DNA of 8,708 bases from Candidatus Thorarchaeota archaeon (GCA_016840245.1 JAEOST010000104.1:1-8708); one strand, 5' to 3'; counted from the stretch's first letter, positions 1 through 6,242 are shown. Made by a program: numbers and translations. The notes: a model not told the origin generated them from the sequence alone.

Positions 1-108
1 GTATGTGAAACCAAGCACCAAGAGAGCGAATAGACCAATGACAAATATAATGCAAATATCTGTGCATGACAAACCAGTCTGCTCTGTTGAAAAGCCATCA
101 TTGGCCAT
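1..108 (-). CDS. N-terminal fragment of a small membrane protein, third gene after fhs-folD
   Basis: An open frame starts with ATG at 108 on the minus strand and runs without a stop through the window edge, giving 36 visible codons. The first 16 residues (beginning MANDGFSTEQ) are polar. They are followed by a strongly hydrophobic stretch at about residues 17-36 (CIIFVIGLFALLVLGF), typical of a membrane helix or signal-anchor. A strong SD sequence, GGAGGA (121-116), lies 7 bases before the ATG, so the start is well supported. The gene begins 18 bases after the folD stop, in the same direction, which suggests one transcript with fhs and folD. The family cannot be recognised from this fragment. 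A role in membrane C1 or folate transport would be a guess. Confidence 0.7.
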   Translation of the reverse strand, partial: MANDGFSTEQTGLSCTDICIIFVIGLFALLVLGFTY

Positions 109-120
109 ATCAGAGTCCTC

Positions 121-140
121 CACAGGTTAGGAAACCTGTG
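121..140 (-). promoter_or_regulatory. Perfect hairpin spanning the folD stop, next to the SD of the downstream gene
   Basis: CACAGGTT and AACCTGTG form a perfect 8-bp stem around a 4-base loop. In the minus-strand RNA the loop reads UCCU, the folD UAA stop lies at the loop/stem junction, and the last stem base is the first G of the downstream SD (GGAGGA, 121-116). Ribosomes finishing folD would melt the stem, so translational coupling is a plausible role. No U-run follows, so it does not look like an intrinsic terminator. Confidence 0.5.
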
Positions 141-1005
141 CAGTGAATGCAGCTAATACATTCTTCAGCAACATAGTGATTGTCATAGGTCCAACACCAC
201 CAGGAACTGGTGTCACGCACATTACCTTCTCTTTGACCGCTTCAAAGTCTACGTCGCCATGAGGAGTAGCAACATCAATTATTATTGCACCGTCCTTGAC
301 CATATCAGCTGTTATGTAAAAGGCATCGTCCTCAGACTTGCGACGTCCAATTGCTGATACTAGGACATCAGCGTCACGCGTAAACTTTGGTAAATCCTTA
401 GTTCGAGAGTGACACACTGTGACGGTAGCATTTCGATTCAAGAGAAGCATAATGAGAGGTTTTCCAACAATTGTAGACCTATTGATGATGACTGCATGTT
501 TTCCAGTGAGGTCGACTTCAAGTGAGTCAAGGATAGTAACTATACCATGAGGTGTAGCAGCGCTCAAATCCTCTCCGCCATAGAACAATCGATACACGTT
601 TGCCGGTGAGAATCCGTCTACGTCTTTTAATGGAGCAATCGTACCGATGATAGTCTTCTCATCAATGTGCTTAGGAAGAGGTAGTTGGACCAGAATGCCA
701 TGAACGGTGGAGTCCTCATTGAGTCTAGTGATTAAATCCATCAACTCTTCTTGGGTAGTTGTTGCAGGTAAGCCATGGTGTTCTGAGAGAATCCCTGCTT
801 TATTCGAGGCCTTATGCTTCATGCGTACGTACATCTGTGAACCAGGATCCTCCCCTACAATGACCGTAGCTAGCTTTGGAGAAATGCCATACTCTGCAGT
901 GAGTCGTTCAACCTCGATTTTTACTTGTTTTCGGATCCGCTTGGAGAGTCTCCTCCCCTTAATGACGTGGTCCTCACAAATTGGTTTTGGCTTCTCATCT
1001 GACAT
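127..1005 (-). CDS. folD: Bifunctional methylenetetrahydrofolate dehydrogenase / methenyltetrahydrofolate cyclohydrolase
   Basis: This cytosolic enzyme interconverts 10-formyl-THF, 5,10-methenyl-THF and 5,10-methylene-THF with a nicotinamide cofactor. With a start at 1005 it has 292 residues, close to the usual 280-300. The N-terminal catalytic domain carries SQMYVRMK (56-63), whose Tyr59 and Lys63 match the catalytic Tyr/Lys pair, then GILVQLPLP (103-111) and KDVDGF (127-132). The dinucleotide domain carries NRSTIVGKPL (175-184), TVTVCHS (194-200) and the C-terminal TPVPGGVGPMT signature (265-275). The start at 1005 (MSDEK) is chosen because GGGGA at 1019-1015 lies 9 bases upstream. An in-frame ATG at 1014 directly abuts that SD. 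It follows fhs after only 19 bases, and the two enzymes catalyse successive steps. Two glycines often found in the cofactor site are replaced: GRS is NRS, and the usual IDVG is IDVA (243-246). Cofactor choice (NADP or NAD) is therefore open. The assignment itself is secure. Confidence 0.96.
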   Translation of the reverse strand: MSDEKPKPICEDHVIKGRRLSKRIRKQVKIEVERLTAEYGISPKLATVIVGEDPGSQMYVRMKHKASNKAGILSEHHGLPATTTQEELMDLITRLNEDSTVHGILVQLPLPKHIDEKTIIGTIAPLKDVDGFSPANVYRLFYGGEDLSAATPHGIVTILDSLEVDLTGKHAVIINRSTIVGKPLIMLLLNRNATVTVCHSRTKDLPKFTRDADVLVSAIGRRKSEDDAFYITADMVKDGAIIIDVATPHGDVDFEAVKEKVMCVTPVPGGVGPMTITMLLKNVLAAFTAQVS

Positions 1006-1024
1006 CGTTATCATTCCCCAGTCA

Positions 1025-2647
1025 TTAGAAGACTCCACTGATTTCTCCGTCGTCCGATACGTCCATGACACATGCATTAGGTTTCTCAGGAAGTCCAGGC
1101 ATAAGACGAATCTCGCCCATATAGATGACAATGAATCCAGCACCATTGCTAAGGTCTGCACCAACTACCTCAGCAACATCTCCAGTAGGTCGTCCTCTCA
1201 ATCCTTTGTTATCAGAGAGACTAAACTGAGTCTTGGCCACACAGATTGGTAGATGACCGTATCCTCGCTTCTCCAGTGATCGTATTCTACCCCTAGCACC
1301 TGTGGAATACTCTACTCCAGCAGATCCATAAATCTGCGTAGCAACCTTGGATATCTTGGTCTTTATTGGGTCTTCAAGGTCGTAGGTGTATTTTATCCCA
1401 GTACTTGTTGAATTCTCAATTGCTTCAATGACGGCCTCACCGAGAGCTTTTCCACCCTCACCACCTTTAGCAAATACCTCAGAGACCTCCATCTTCCAAC
1501 CTCTTTCTGAGCAGAAATCTCTCAATAGACTGATTTCCTCTTCGGTATCATCAGGGAACCTGTTTAGTGCCACAACCGCAGGAACGCCGAAATTCTGGAT
1601 GTTCTCCATGTGAGCTTCTAGATTTGGAAATCCTGCCTTCAAGTCGTCTCTTCCATGATATTTCAATGCGCGAATTGTTGTGATAACAACCACAGCATCT
1701 ACACCAAACTCTCCGGCACGAGTCACGACATTGAAGAATTTCTCAGCCCCCAAATCCGCTCCGAAGCCAGCCTCTATCACTACGTAGTCGAACAGTCGCA
1801 ATGCTAAGTCAGTTCCAATAACTGAACTTGTACCATGGGCAATGTTGGCAAATGGCCCTGTGTGTACAAAGGCGGGAGTTCCTTCAATAGTCTGAACAAG
1901 ATTGGGTTTGAGAGCATCCCGAAGCAGGACGGCCATGGCACCTTCAGTTCGCAGGTCTCTAGCAAACATCTCCTTCAACTGATTTGTTCGAGCAACAAGG
2001 ATGTTGCCTAACCGGGTTTTCAAATCTGAATAGTCTTTGGAGAGACCAAGTATAGCCATCACCTCTGATGCTGCTGTGATTACAAATCGATCCTCTCTAG
2101 GGAAACCATCAAAGCGTCCACCTAGGCCAACAATCACCTTTCTCAAAGCTCGGTCATTCATGTCTAGATTCCGCGGCCAATATACTCGCCTTAGATCAAT
2201 TTCTGGTTCTCTATCATGATGAATCCAGTTATCGATTACAGCTGATAGTAGATTGTGTGCTGCAGATACAGCAGGAAAGTCTGATGTAAACAAGAGATTG
2301 ATTTTCTCGAATGGTACTACCCGAGATTTACCACCTCCCGCAGCTCCGCCCTTCACACCGAATACTGGACCCAGAGAGGGTTCACGTAATGTCACAATTG
2401 CATTGTGTCCCAATGCGTTCAGGGCCATGGAGAGACCAATTGAATTTGTAGTCTTACCTTCACCAGCAGGAGTCGGATTAGTAGCCGTGACCAGAATTAG
2501 TTTACCCTTCCGTTCACCAAGGTTTTTCCTGATTTTGAGATCAACCTTTGCAACGTAATTGCCGTAGAGTTCTAGAAACTCCTCGGGGATTCCAGCATCT
2601 TTTGCAACTTCAGTAATAGGTTTCATGTCCTCGAACCAACCAGACAA
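1025..2647 (-). CDS. fhs: Formate-tetrahydrofolate ligase (10-formyl-THF synthetase)
   Basis: It catalyses ATP-dependent ligation of formate to tetrahydrofolate, the entry of formate into the folate C1 pool (methyl branch of the Wood-Ljungdahl pathway, purine and serine metabolism), and acts in the cytosol. The 540 residues compare with about 555 in the family. Visible motifs are the P-loop TPAGEGKTT (59-67), LREPSLGPVFG (87-97) with a glycine-rich GGAAGGG (100-106), HTGPFANIAHG (262-272), EAGFGADLGAEKF (292-304), KGGEGG (394-399), AKTQFSLSD (471-479) and MPGLP (516-520). The longest frame starts with TTG at 2647. An ATG at 2626 (MKPITEVA, aligned to the conserved family N-terminus) is the alternative, giving 533 residues. 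Relative to the acetogen enzyme, some pterin/phosphate-side residues differ (L118 in INLLF, F392 in EVFAKGG, K107 after the glycine loop). It lies 60 bases downstream of the kinase gene and 19 bases before folD. Confidence 0.96.
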   Translation of the reverse strand: MSGWFEDMKPITEVAKDAGIPEEFLELYGNYVAKVDLKIRKNLGERKGKLILVTATNPTPAGEGKTTNSIGLSMALNALGHNAIVTLREPSLGPVFGVKGGAAGGGKSRVVPFEKINLLFTSDFPAVSAAHNLLSAVIDNWIHHDREPEIDLRRVYWPRNLDMNDRALRKVIVGLGGRFDGFPREDRFVITAASEVMAILGLSKDYSDLKTRLGNILVARTNQLKEMFARDLRTEGAMAVLLRDALKPNLVQTIEGTPAFVHTGPFANIAHGTSSVIGTDLALRLFDYVVIEAGFGADLGAEKFFNVVTRAGEFGVDAVVVITTIRALKYHGRDDLKAGFPNLEAHMENIQNFGVPAVVALNRFPDDTEEEISLLRDFCSERGWKMEVSEVFAKGGEGGKALGEAVIEAIENSTSTGIKYTYDLEDPIKTKISKVATQIYGSAGVEYSTGARGRIRSLEKRGYGHLPICVAKTQFSLSDNKGLRGRPTGDVAEVVGADLSNGAGFIVIYMGEIRLMPGLPEKPNACVMDVSDDGEISGVF

Positions 2648-2652
2648 TATGT

Positions 2653-2676
2653 CAGAATCATCTGAAATAGATTCTG
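2653..2676 (-). promoter_or_regulatory. Inverted repeat just upstream of fhs (candidate operator or leader hairpin)
   Basis: CAGAATC at 2653-2659 and GATTCTG at 2670-2676 form a perfect 7-bp inverted repeat with a 10-base spacer, ending 5 bases before the TTG start of fhs. A weak TATA-like CTTTATG (2688-2682, minus strand) lies just upstream, so the repeat would fall around the predicted transcription start. It may be a protein-binding site or an RNA hairpin near the ribosome entry site. Function is inferred only from position. Confidence 0.35.
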
Positions 2677-2707
2677 GCGAGCATAAAGGAATTCCGGAAA
2701 GTGAGTT

Positions 2708-4039
2708 TCAGATTGGAGTGGGCTTTTGGACCTTCAAATGAAAACTTGAACCAACAATCTCAGAGTCAAGCAGTCTATCTGAAACATGCAATTTAACACC
2801 ACAGAGTATGGTCAAGCCCTTTACAATGGCAATTCCTAGACCATCACCGGGCACAATATCTTGCACAGTTGAACCATCGGAATTTAGATAATCTTGCACC
2901 AATTGAGGTAATCCACCAGCGTTGTCATTGATTATGATTGAAACATGTCCATTCTTCGAAGCATCAACAGATATCTCAACGCTTGAAGCACCGTATTTGA
3001 ACGAATTATCCAGCAAGTTCCAGACAAGTTCCTCAATAAGTGGATGAGTCTGCACAACAGCGAGTTGGGGCATATCTAGATTCAAACTCTCAGGGGTCGC
3101 ATTGTATTGTCGAATTACTCTCTGTTTCGCATTCTGAATTAAGAGAGTTACATCGATGCCTGACAGACTTGGTTCGATTCTTACAAGTGAAGTACTGATG
3201 CTTCTCATCTTCTCACAAAAACTGACAGCCTCAATCATAGCATCTGAGGCAATATCAACACATGAGTCCTGACCCGAGTGTTGATGCACCTGAAGAGCTA
3301 GGTTCGCAGTATGAACATAGTTCCTGATATCATGCTGAAGTATTTGTGTCATCAGTGATGCTACTTCTGTTTGAGCCTTGAGACCCTGATTAGCAAGACG
3401 AATATAGAAACACATCATACTCGTACCAGTCATTACATAGACAGTTGCAAAGGCTGCGGTTATTAGGATTGTATATGAGAGATACATCAATAGAGGATAT
3501 AGCAGAGCAATAACACCCCACAGGAAGAATCCTAGCCTACATATCATTCCAATTATATTTTGATGTGCCATCTTCCGCAGATCATGAAAAACAGCAAAAC
3601 CAGCATAGGAAACTAATCCCATGAATGGTATATAGATCACCGCTGCATCTATTTTGAATAAGATTCCAAGAGATACATAAAGAATAACAAACGCAGCAGA
3701 AACAAGGTATGCAGGAATTCTTCGTGATATCTCCGTTCTGTTTGATTTTCCGTCAATAAAGAGAAGAGCGCTCAATGATAGTAAGATAATAGAGGGAATG
3801 TCGAGTAATGAAGTATCCAGGGCTATTCGGGATAGAGCTAACGATGCTGCAACACCAAAGAGAAACCAGCCAACCGCCCATAGTCTGAACTTCGCGTTCA
3901 TTGAGTGTCGGTATAAACCACCCGACACCAGCAGTAGAAGACCAAGCATCACTATAGCATTCACATAATTGGTGAGTAGCATAGGATCTTGTATCTGCAT
4001 TTCGTAGAACCTTCTTCTTAGACCAAACAAGCCTGACAT
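2708..4039 (-). CDS. Seven-helix membrane sensor histidine kinase (orphan)
   Basis: This is a predicted two-component sensor that autophosphorylates on histidine. The N-terminal half shows about seven hydrophobic segments (roughly residues 22-42, 51-71, 78-96, 108-128, 132-151, 162-185 and 188-213). They form an integral-membrane sensing module with no evident extracellular domain. The kinase core follows: an H-box at LQHDIRN (234-240) with His236 as the likely phosphoacceptor, an N-box NLLDNSFKYG (341-350), a G1 box DNAGG (372-376) and a G2 box GDGLGIAIVKGL (398-409), all of the HATPase_c type. The 443-residue protein ends soon after the ATPase domain. No receiver domain or response regulator is visible in the window, so the partner is unknown. 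The ATG at 4039 is used, with GGGGA 11 bases upstream; Met14 and Met20 are alternatives just before the first helix. The gene diverges from the RuBisCO-like gene and precedes fhs by 60 bases, so a role in sensing C1 or redox state is possible but not shown. Confidence 0.9.
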   Translation of the reverse strand: MSGLFGLRRRFYEMQIQDPMLLTNYVNAIVMLGLLLLVSGGLYRHSMNAKFRLWAVGWFLFGVAASLALSRIALDTSLLDIPSIILLSLSALLFIDGKSNRTEISRRIPAYLVSAAFVILYVSLGILFKIDAAVIYIPFMGLVSYAGFAVFHDLRKMAHQNIIGMICRLGFFLWGVIALLYPLLMYLSYTILITAAFATVYVMTGTSMMCFYIRLANQGLKAQTEVASLMTQILQHDIRNYVHTANLALQVHQHSGQDSCVDIASDAMIEAVSFCEKMRSISTSLVRIEPSLSGIDVTLLIQNAKQRVIRQYNATPESLNLDMPQLAVVQTHPLIEELVWNLLDNSFKYGASSVEISVDASKNGHVSIIINDNAGGLPQLVQDYLNSDGSTVQDIVPGDGLGIAIVKGLTILCGVKLHVSDRLLDSEIVGSSFHLKVQKPTPI

Positions 4040-4048
4040 TCAGTCAGG
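4032..4048 (-). promoter_or_regulatory. Small hairpin enclosing the kinase start codon
   Basis: CCTGAC (4032-4037) and GTCAGG (4043-4048) form a perfect 6-bp stem with a 5-base loop. The kinase ATG (4039-4037) sits at the loop/stem edge, and the candidate SD (GGGGA, 4055-4051) is just 5' of the stem. It could dampen initiation, but a stem this short may also arise by chance. Confidence 0.25.
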
Positions 4049-4068
4049 ATTCCCCGACCTTGATGGAT

Positions 4069-4104
4069 ATTTTATATTATGTTAGCATATAAGATATTAT
4101 GTTA
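4069..4104. promoter_or_regulatory. Shared divergent promoter region with 11-bp direct repeat
   Basis: This AT-rich segment separates the kinase gene (minus) from the RuBisCO-like gene (plus). It contains TTTTATATTA (4069-4078), a TATA-like box suited to plus-strand transcription starting near 4100. TCTTATATGC (4092-4083, minus strand) is suited to minus-strand transcription starting near 4060, which would give the kinase a leader of about 20 bases. The 11-mer ATATTATGTTA occurs twice, at 4074-4084 and 4094-4104, exactly 20 bp apart (about two helical turns), and overlaps both boxes. TATA assignments are by eye and no start site is known. Confidence 0.5.
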
Positions 4105-4174
4105 CGGCTATCGAGCTTGTAAACCAGATATCAAAAGGAAAATAAGACGCGCTACAGTAAGGAAATCCGAGCTG

Positions 4175-5494
4175 ATGTTAATGGATGATATGCCACTGGA
4201 TTCACTTCCTGATGCCTTACCAGATTCAATTGATTATGAGAAATACGCGATTGGGACCTACTATGTAGGACTTCCACCAATGATTGATGTTCGAGAGGTC
4301 GCTCGAGCAGCCGCCATCGAGCAGAGCACTGGAACCTGGACCTGTGTCCCGGGAGAAACCCCAGCAGTACGGAAACGACATGTTGCGAAGGTCATCGGGG
4401 TCTATGAGGTCCCCCAATACGAGTATAGTTATCCTAAAGACGCCGAACGCAGACAGTACATAATCCAAGTAGCATTTCCATGGGAGAACTTTGGTCAGCA
4501 AATCCCAATGATGATGAGTACGATGATTGGAAACATCTCACTTGGTGGTAGAATCAAATGTGTTGACATGAGGTTCCCAAAGAGTTGGCTCAAGGGCTTC
4601 AAGGGTCCAAAGTTCGGTATCAAGGGTCTCCGAAAGCTGTTGGGAATCAAGAAGAGACCGCTTGTCAACAATATGATCAAACCATGCGTGTATACATCAG
4701 CTAAGATGGGAGCAGGACTCTGCTATGAAGCAGCTGTAGGTGGTGCAGACATCATAAAGGATGATGAGCTACTTGCTGATGCCAAGTTTAACACCGTAGA
4801 AGACAGAGTGACTCACTTTATGGAGGCTATTGACAGAGCAGACTCTGAGAAGGGAGAGAAGACTCTCTTCACTGTAAATGTGACTGACAGTGTACCAAGA
4901 ATGTTCGAGCTTGCAGAGAGAGCAATCGAACTTGGAGTCAATGGACTGATGGTGAACTTTTTGGCGGTTGGGTACTCTGCGTTTAGGCATATCTGTGAGG
5001 ACCCATCTCTCAATGTACCAGTTCTTGCTCACATGGACATCACAGGTGCCATGTCCTATTCTCCGATAACTGGAATTGGCACAAACATTGTGATTGGGAA
5101 ACTCCCACGAATCTGTGGTTCAGACATCACTGTGTTCCCAGCACCGTATGGAAAGGCTCCGATTCTGAAGGAGCGATTCATGAATATGGCACATGATATG
5201 GTCATGCCACTTCACAATATCGAGCAGACAGCCCCAATGCCAAGTGGAGGGATCAGTCCTGGGCACGTTGAAGAAGTGGTTGATGATCTAGGTCCAGATG
5301 TTGTGATTGGAACAGGGGCAGGAATCCATGCACATCCAATGGGACCCCGAGCAGGTGCTATTGCATTCAGACAGGCAATCGACGCGAAGATGCAGGGCAT
5401 TCCGGTCAGCAGGTATGCAAAACAAGAAGGCCATGAGGAACTCAAGGTTGCAATGGAAACATGGGGAAGCGCCAAAACTGGTTTCGACTTGTAG
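4175..5494 (+). CDS. RuBisCO-like protein (form IV type), substrate unknown
   Basis: A member of the RuBisCO large-subunit superfamily, 439 residues from ATG 4175. The N-terminal domain has EQSTGTW (49-55), matching the plant E60/T65/W66 region, and GN at 119-120 (N123 equivalent). The barrel has IKP (K169 = K175), KDDE at 195-198 (K195 is the carbamylated K201; D197/E198 are metal ligands D203/E204), K327 (= K334) and SGG at 357-359 (= 379-381). Key carboxylase residues are replaced: K177 is Cys171, R295 is Met287, H298 is Thr290 and H327 is Val320. The metal-enolate chemistry is therefore likely kept, while RuBP carboxylation is unlikely. Known form IV members act as enolases or isomerases in methionine salvage or sugar-acid pathways; none of those partner genes is here. 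An in-frame ATG at 4079 would add 32 very basic residues and lies inside the apparent promoter. ATG 4175 has AAGGA (4159-4163) 11 bases upstream and is preferred; ATG 4181 and 4190 are alternatives. It is followed closely by a methyltransferase gene. Confidence 0.9.
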   Translation: MLMDDMPLDSLPDALPDSIDYEKYAIGTYYVGLPPMIDVREVARAAAIEQSTGTWTCVPGETPAVRKRHVAKVIGVYEVPQYEYSYPKDAERRQYIIQVAFPWENFGQQIPMMMSTMIGNISLGGRIKCVDMRFPKSWLKGFKGPKFGIKGLRKLLGIKKRPLVNNMIKPCVYTSAKMGAGLCYEAAVGGADIIKDDELLADAKFNTVEDRVTHFMEAIDRADSEKGEKTLFTVNVTDSVPRMFELAERAIELGVNGLMVNFLAVGYSAFRHICEDPSLNVPVLAHMDITGAMSYSPITGIGTNIVIGKLPRICGSDITVFPAPYGKAPILKERFMNMAHDMVMPLHNIEQTAPMPSGGISPGHVEEVVDDLGPDVVIGTGAGIHAHPMGPRAGAIAFRQAIDAKMQGIPVSRYAKQEGHEELKVAMETWGSAKTGFDL

Positions 5495-5503
5495 ATGTTA
5501 TGA

Positions 5504-5508
5504 GAGGA
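5504..5508 (+). promoter_or_regulatory. SD site that fixes a TTG start for the methyltransferase
   Basis: GAGGA at 5504-5508 is 7 bases upstream of TTG 5516, an ideal spacing. The first ATG in the same frame (5528) would be 19 bases away, which is too far. The TTG is therefore the more likely start. Confidence 0.6.
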
Positions 5509-5515
5509 CAGAATC

Positions 5516-6160
5516 TTGACAAAATACATGGATTTAGGTGAAGCAACTGATTATGTCGCTAAAATCTACAAGAAACATGATGAACCTGATGCAGATGACT
5601 ATCTAAGTAGAGTTGTCTATGAGGGTTCCACCCCGATTGTTGATAATGACATAGTACGACTCTTCAAGGTGCTCCTTGCTCCTATCAAACCAAGGGAGAT
5701 TCTAGAGATTGGGATGAACGTCGGTTTCTCAACGACTCATCTTGCACTCATTGCTAAGCAGTATGGAGGAAAAGTGACGACTATCGAGTACAATCCGGAG
5801 GTCATTGAACCAGCAAGGGAGTCCTTTGAGAGGGAGGGTATGTTGGATTACATTGAGATTCTACTCGGAGATGCTAAAGAGTTAGTTCCTGAAGTCAAAT
5901 CCGAGCGTTTTGATGTTGTCTTTCAAGATTCTGCTAAGTGCCTATACGAGCCCCTATTGGATGATTGTGTTAGAATTCTGAAACCAAATGGGCTGTTGCT
6001 TGTTGATGATACGCTGTGGCCAGTGCTACGCAATGAGTCAGAGTGGAATACCGACTATAGGTGTCTTGATTCATTCAACAAAGCAGTGGCATCCAGAGAT
6101 GACTTGGTGAGTACAATACTCCCGATAGGAGAAGGATTCACTATTGCGGTGAAGAAATGA
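5516..6160 (+). CDS. SAM-dependent O-methyltransferase-type protein
   Basis: A 214-residue class I (Rossmann-fold) methyltransferase resembling the catechol/caffeoyl-CoA O-methyltransferase group, probably cytosolic. SAM-binding motif I is ILEIGMNVGFSTTHLA (62-77). The acidic residue that holds the SAM ribose is Glu91 in TTIEYNPEVIEPAR. GDA (118-120) follows beta strand 3, and FDVVFQDSAK (132-141) with LLLVDDTLW (160-168) form the post-I region. In metal-dependent members the ligands are Asp, Asp, Asn; here Asp138 and Asp164 are present but the Asn position is Asp165, so metal dependence is uncertain. The 21-base gap after the RuBisCO-like gene and the strong SD indicate co-transcription and suggest that the two proteins act on the same or successive small molecules. 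The methyl acceptor cannot be told from the sequence. A gap of 82 bases separates it from the next gene. Confidence 0.85.
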   Translation: MTKYMDLGEATDYVAKIYKKHDEPDADDYLSRVVYEGSTPIVDNDIVRLFKVLLAPIKPREILEIGMNVGFSTTHLALIAKQYGGKVTTIEYNPEVIEPARESFEREGMLDYIEILLGDAKELVPEVKSERFDVVFQDSAKCLYEPLLDDCVRILKPNGLLLVDDTLWPVLRNESEWNTDYRCLDSFNKAVASRDDLVSTILPIGEGFTIAVKK

Positions 6161-6191
6161 GTGCCATTCACTAGTGCAATTATGAAACAAA

Positions 6192-6234
6192 GGAAAAGTT
6201 AAACCGAATCCAAGTAACTTACGTATAGGCGAGG
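6192..6234 (+). promoter_or_regulatory. Candidate archaeal promoter and SD for the toroid gene
   Basis: A purine-rich GGAAAA followed by GTTAAACC (6192-6205) resembles a BRE/TATA pair. A start site about 25 bases on, near 6227, would leave a leader of roughly 15 bases containing GGCGAGG (6228-6234), 8 bases before ATG 6243. The SD is convincing; the TATA call is weak. The rest of the 6161-6242 gap shows only the short palindrome CACTAGTG (6170-6177). Confidence 0.35.
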
Positions 6235-6242
6235 TTTTCCTA

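Noticed and set aside
707..1252. A 181-codon open frame on the plus strand
   Set aside because: It lies antisense across the folD/fhs junction, and both of those genes are certain from motifs. It has no SD and no recognisable protein character.
2626..2662. Tiny frames (8 and 12 codons) in the leader of fhs, one ending in an ATGA overlap with ATG 2626
   Set aside because: Frames of this size arise by chance and have no SD. Uncertainty over the fhs start makes an upstream-ORF mechanism unsupported.
2688..2699. Overlapping palindromes GGAATTCC and TTCCGGAA upstream of the fhs TATA-like box
   Set aside because: Too short to separate from chance, and they are partly explained by the purine/pyrimidine stretch next to the TATA-like box. 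The longer repeat at 2653-2676 is a better candidate.
4175..5494. Calling the gene a functional form III RuBisCO of the AMP pathway
   Set aside because: Several residues needed for RuBP carboxylation (K177, R295, H298, H327 equivalents) are replaced, and no AMP phosphorylase or ribose-1,5-bisphosphate isomerase gene is nearby.
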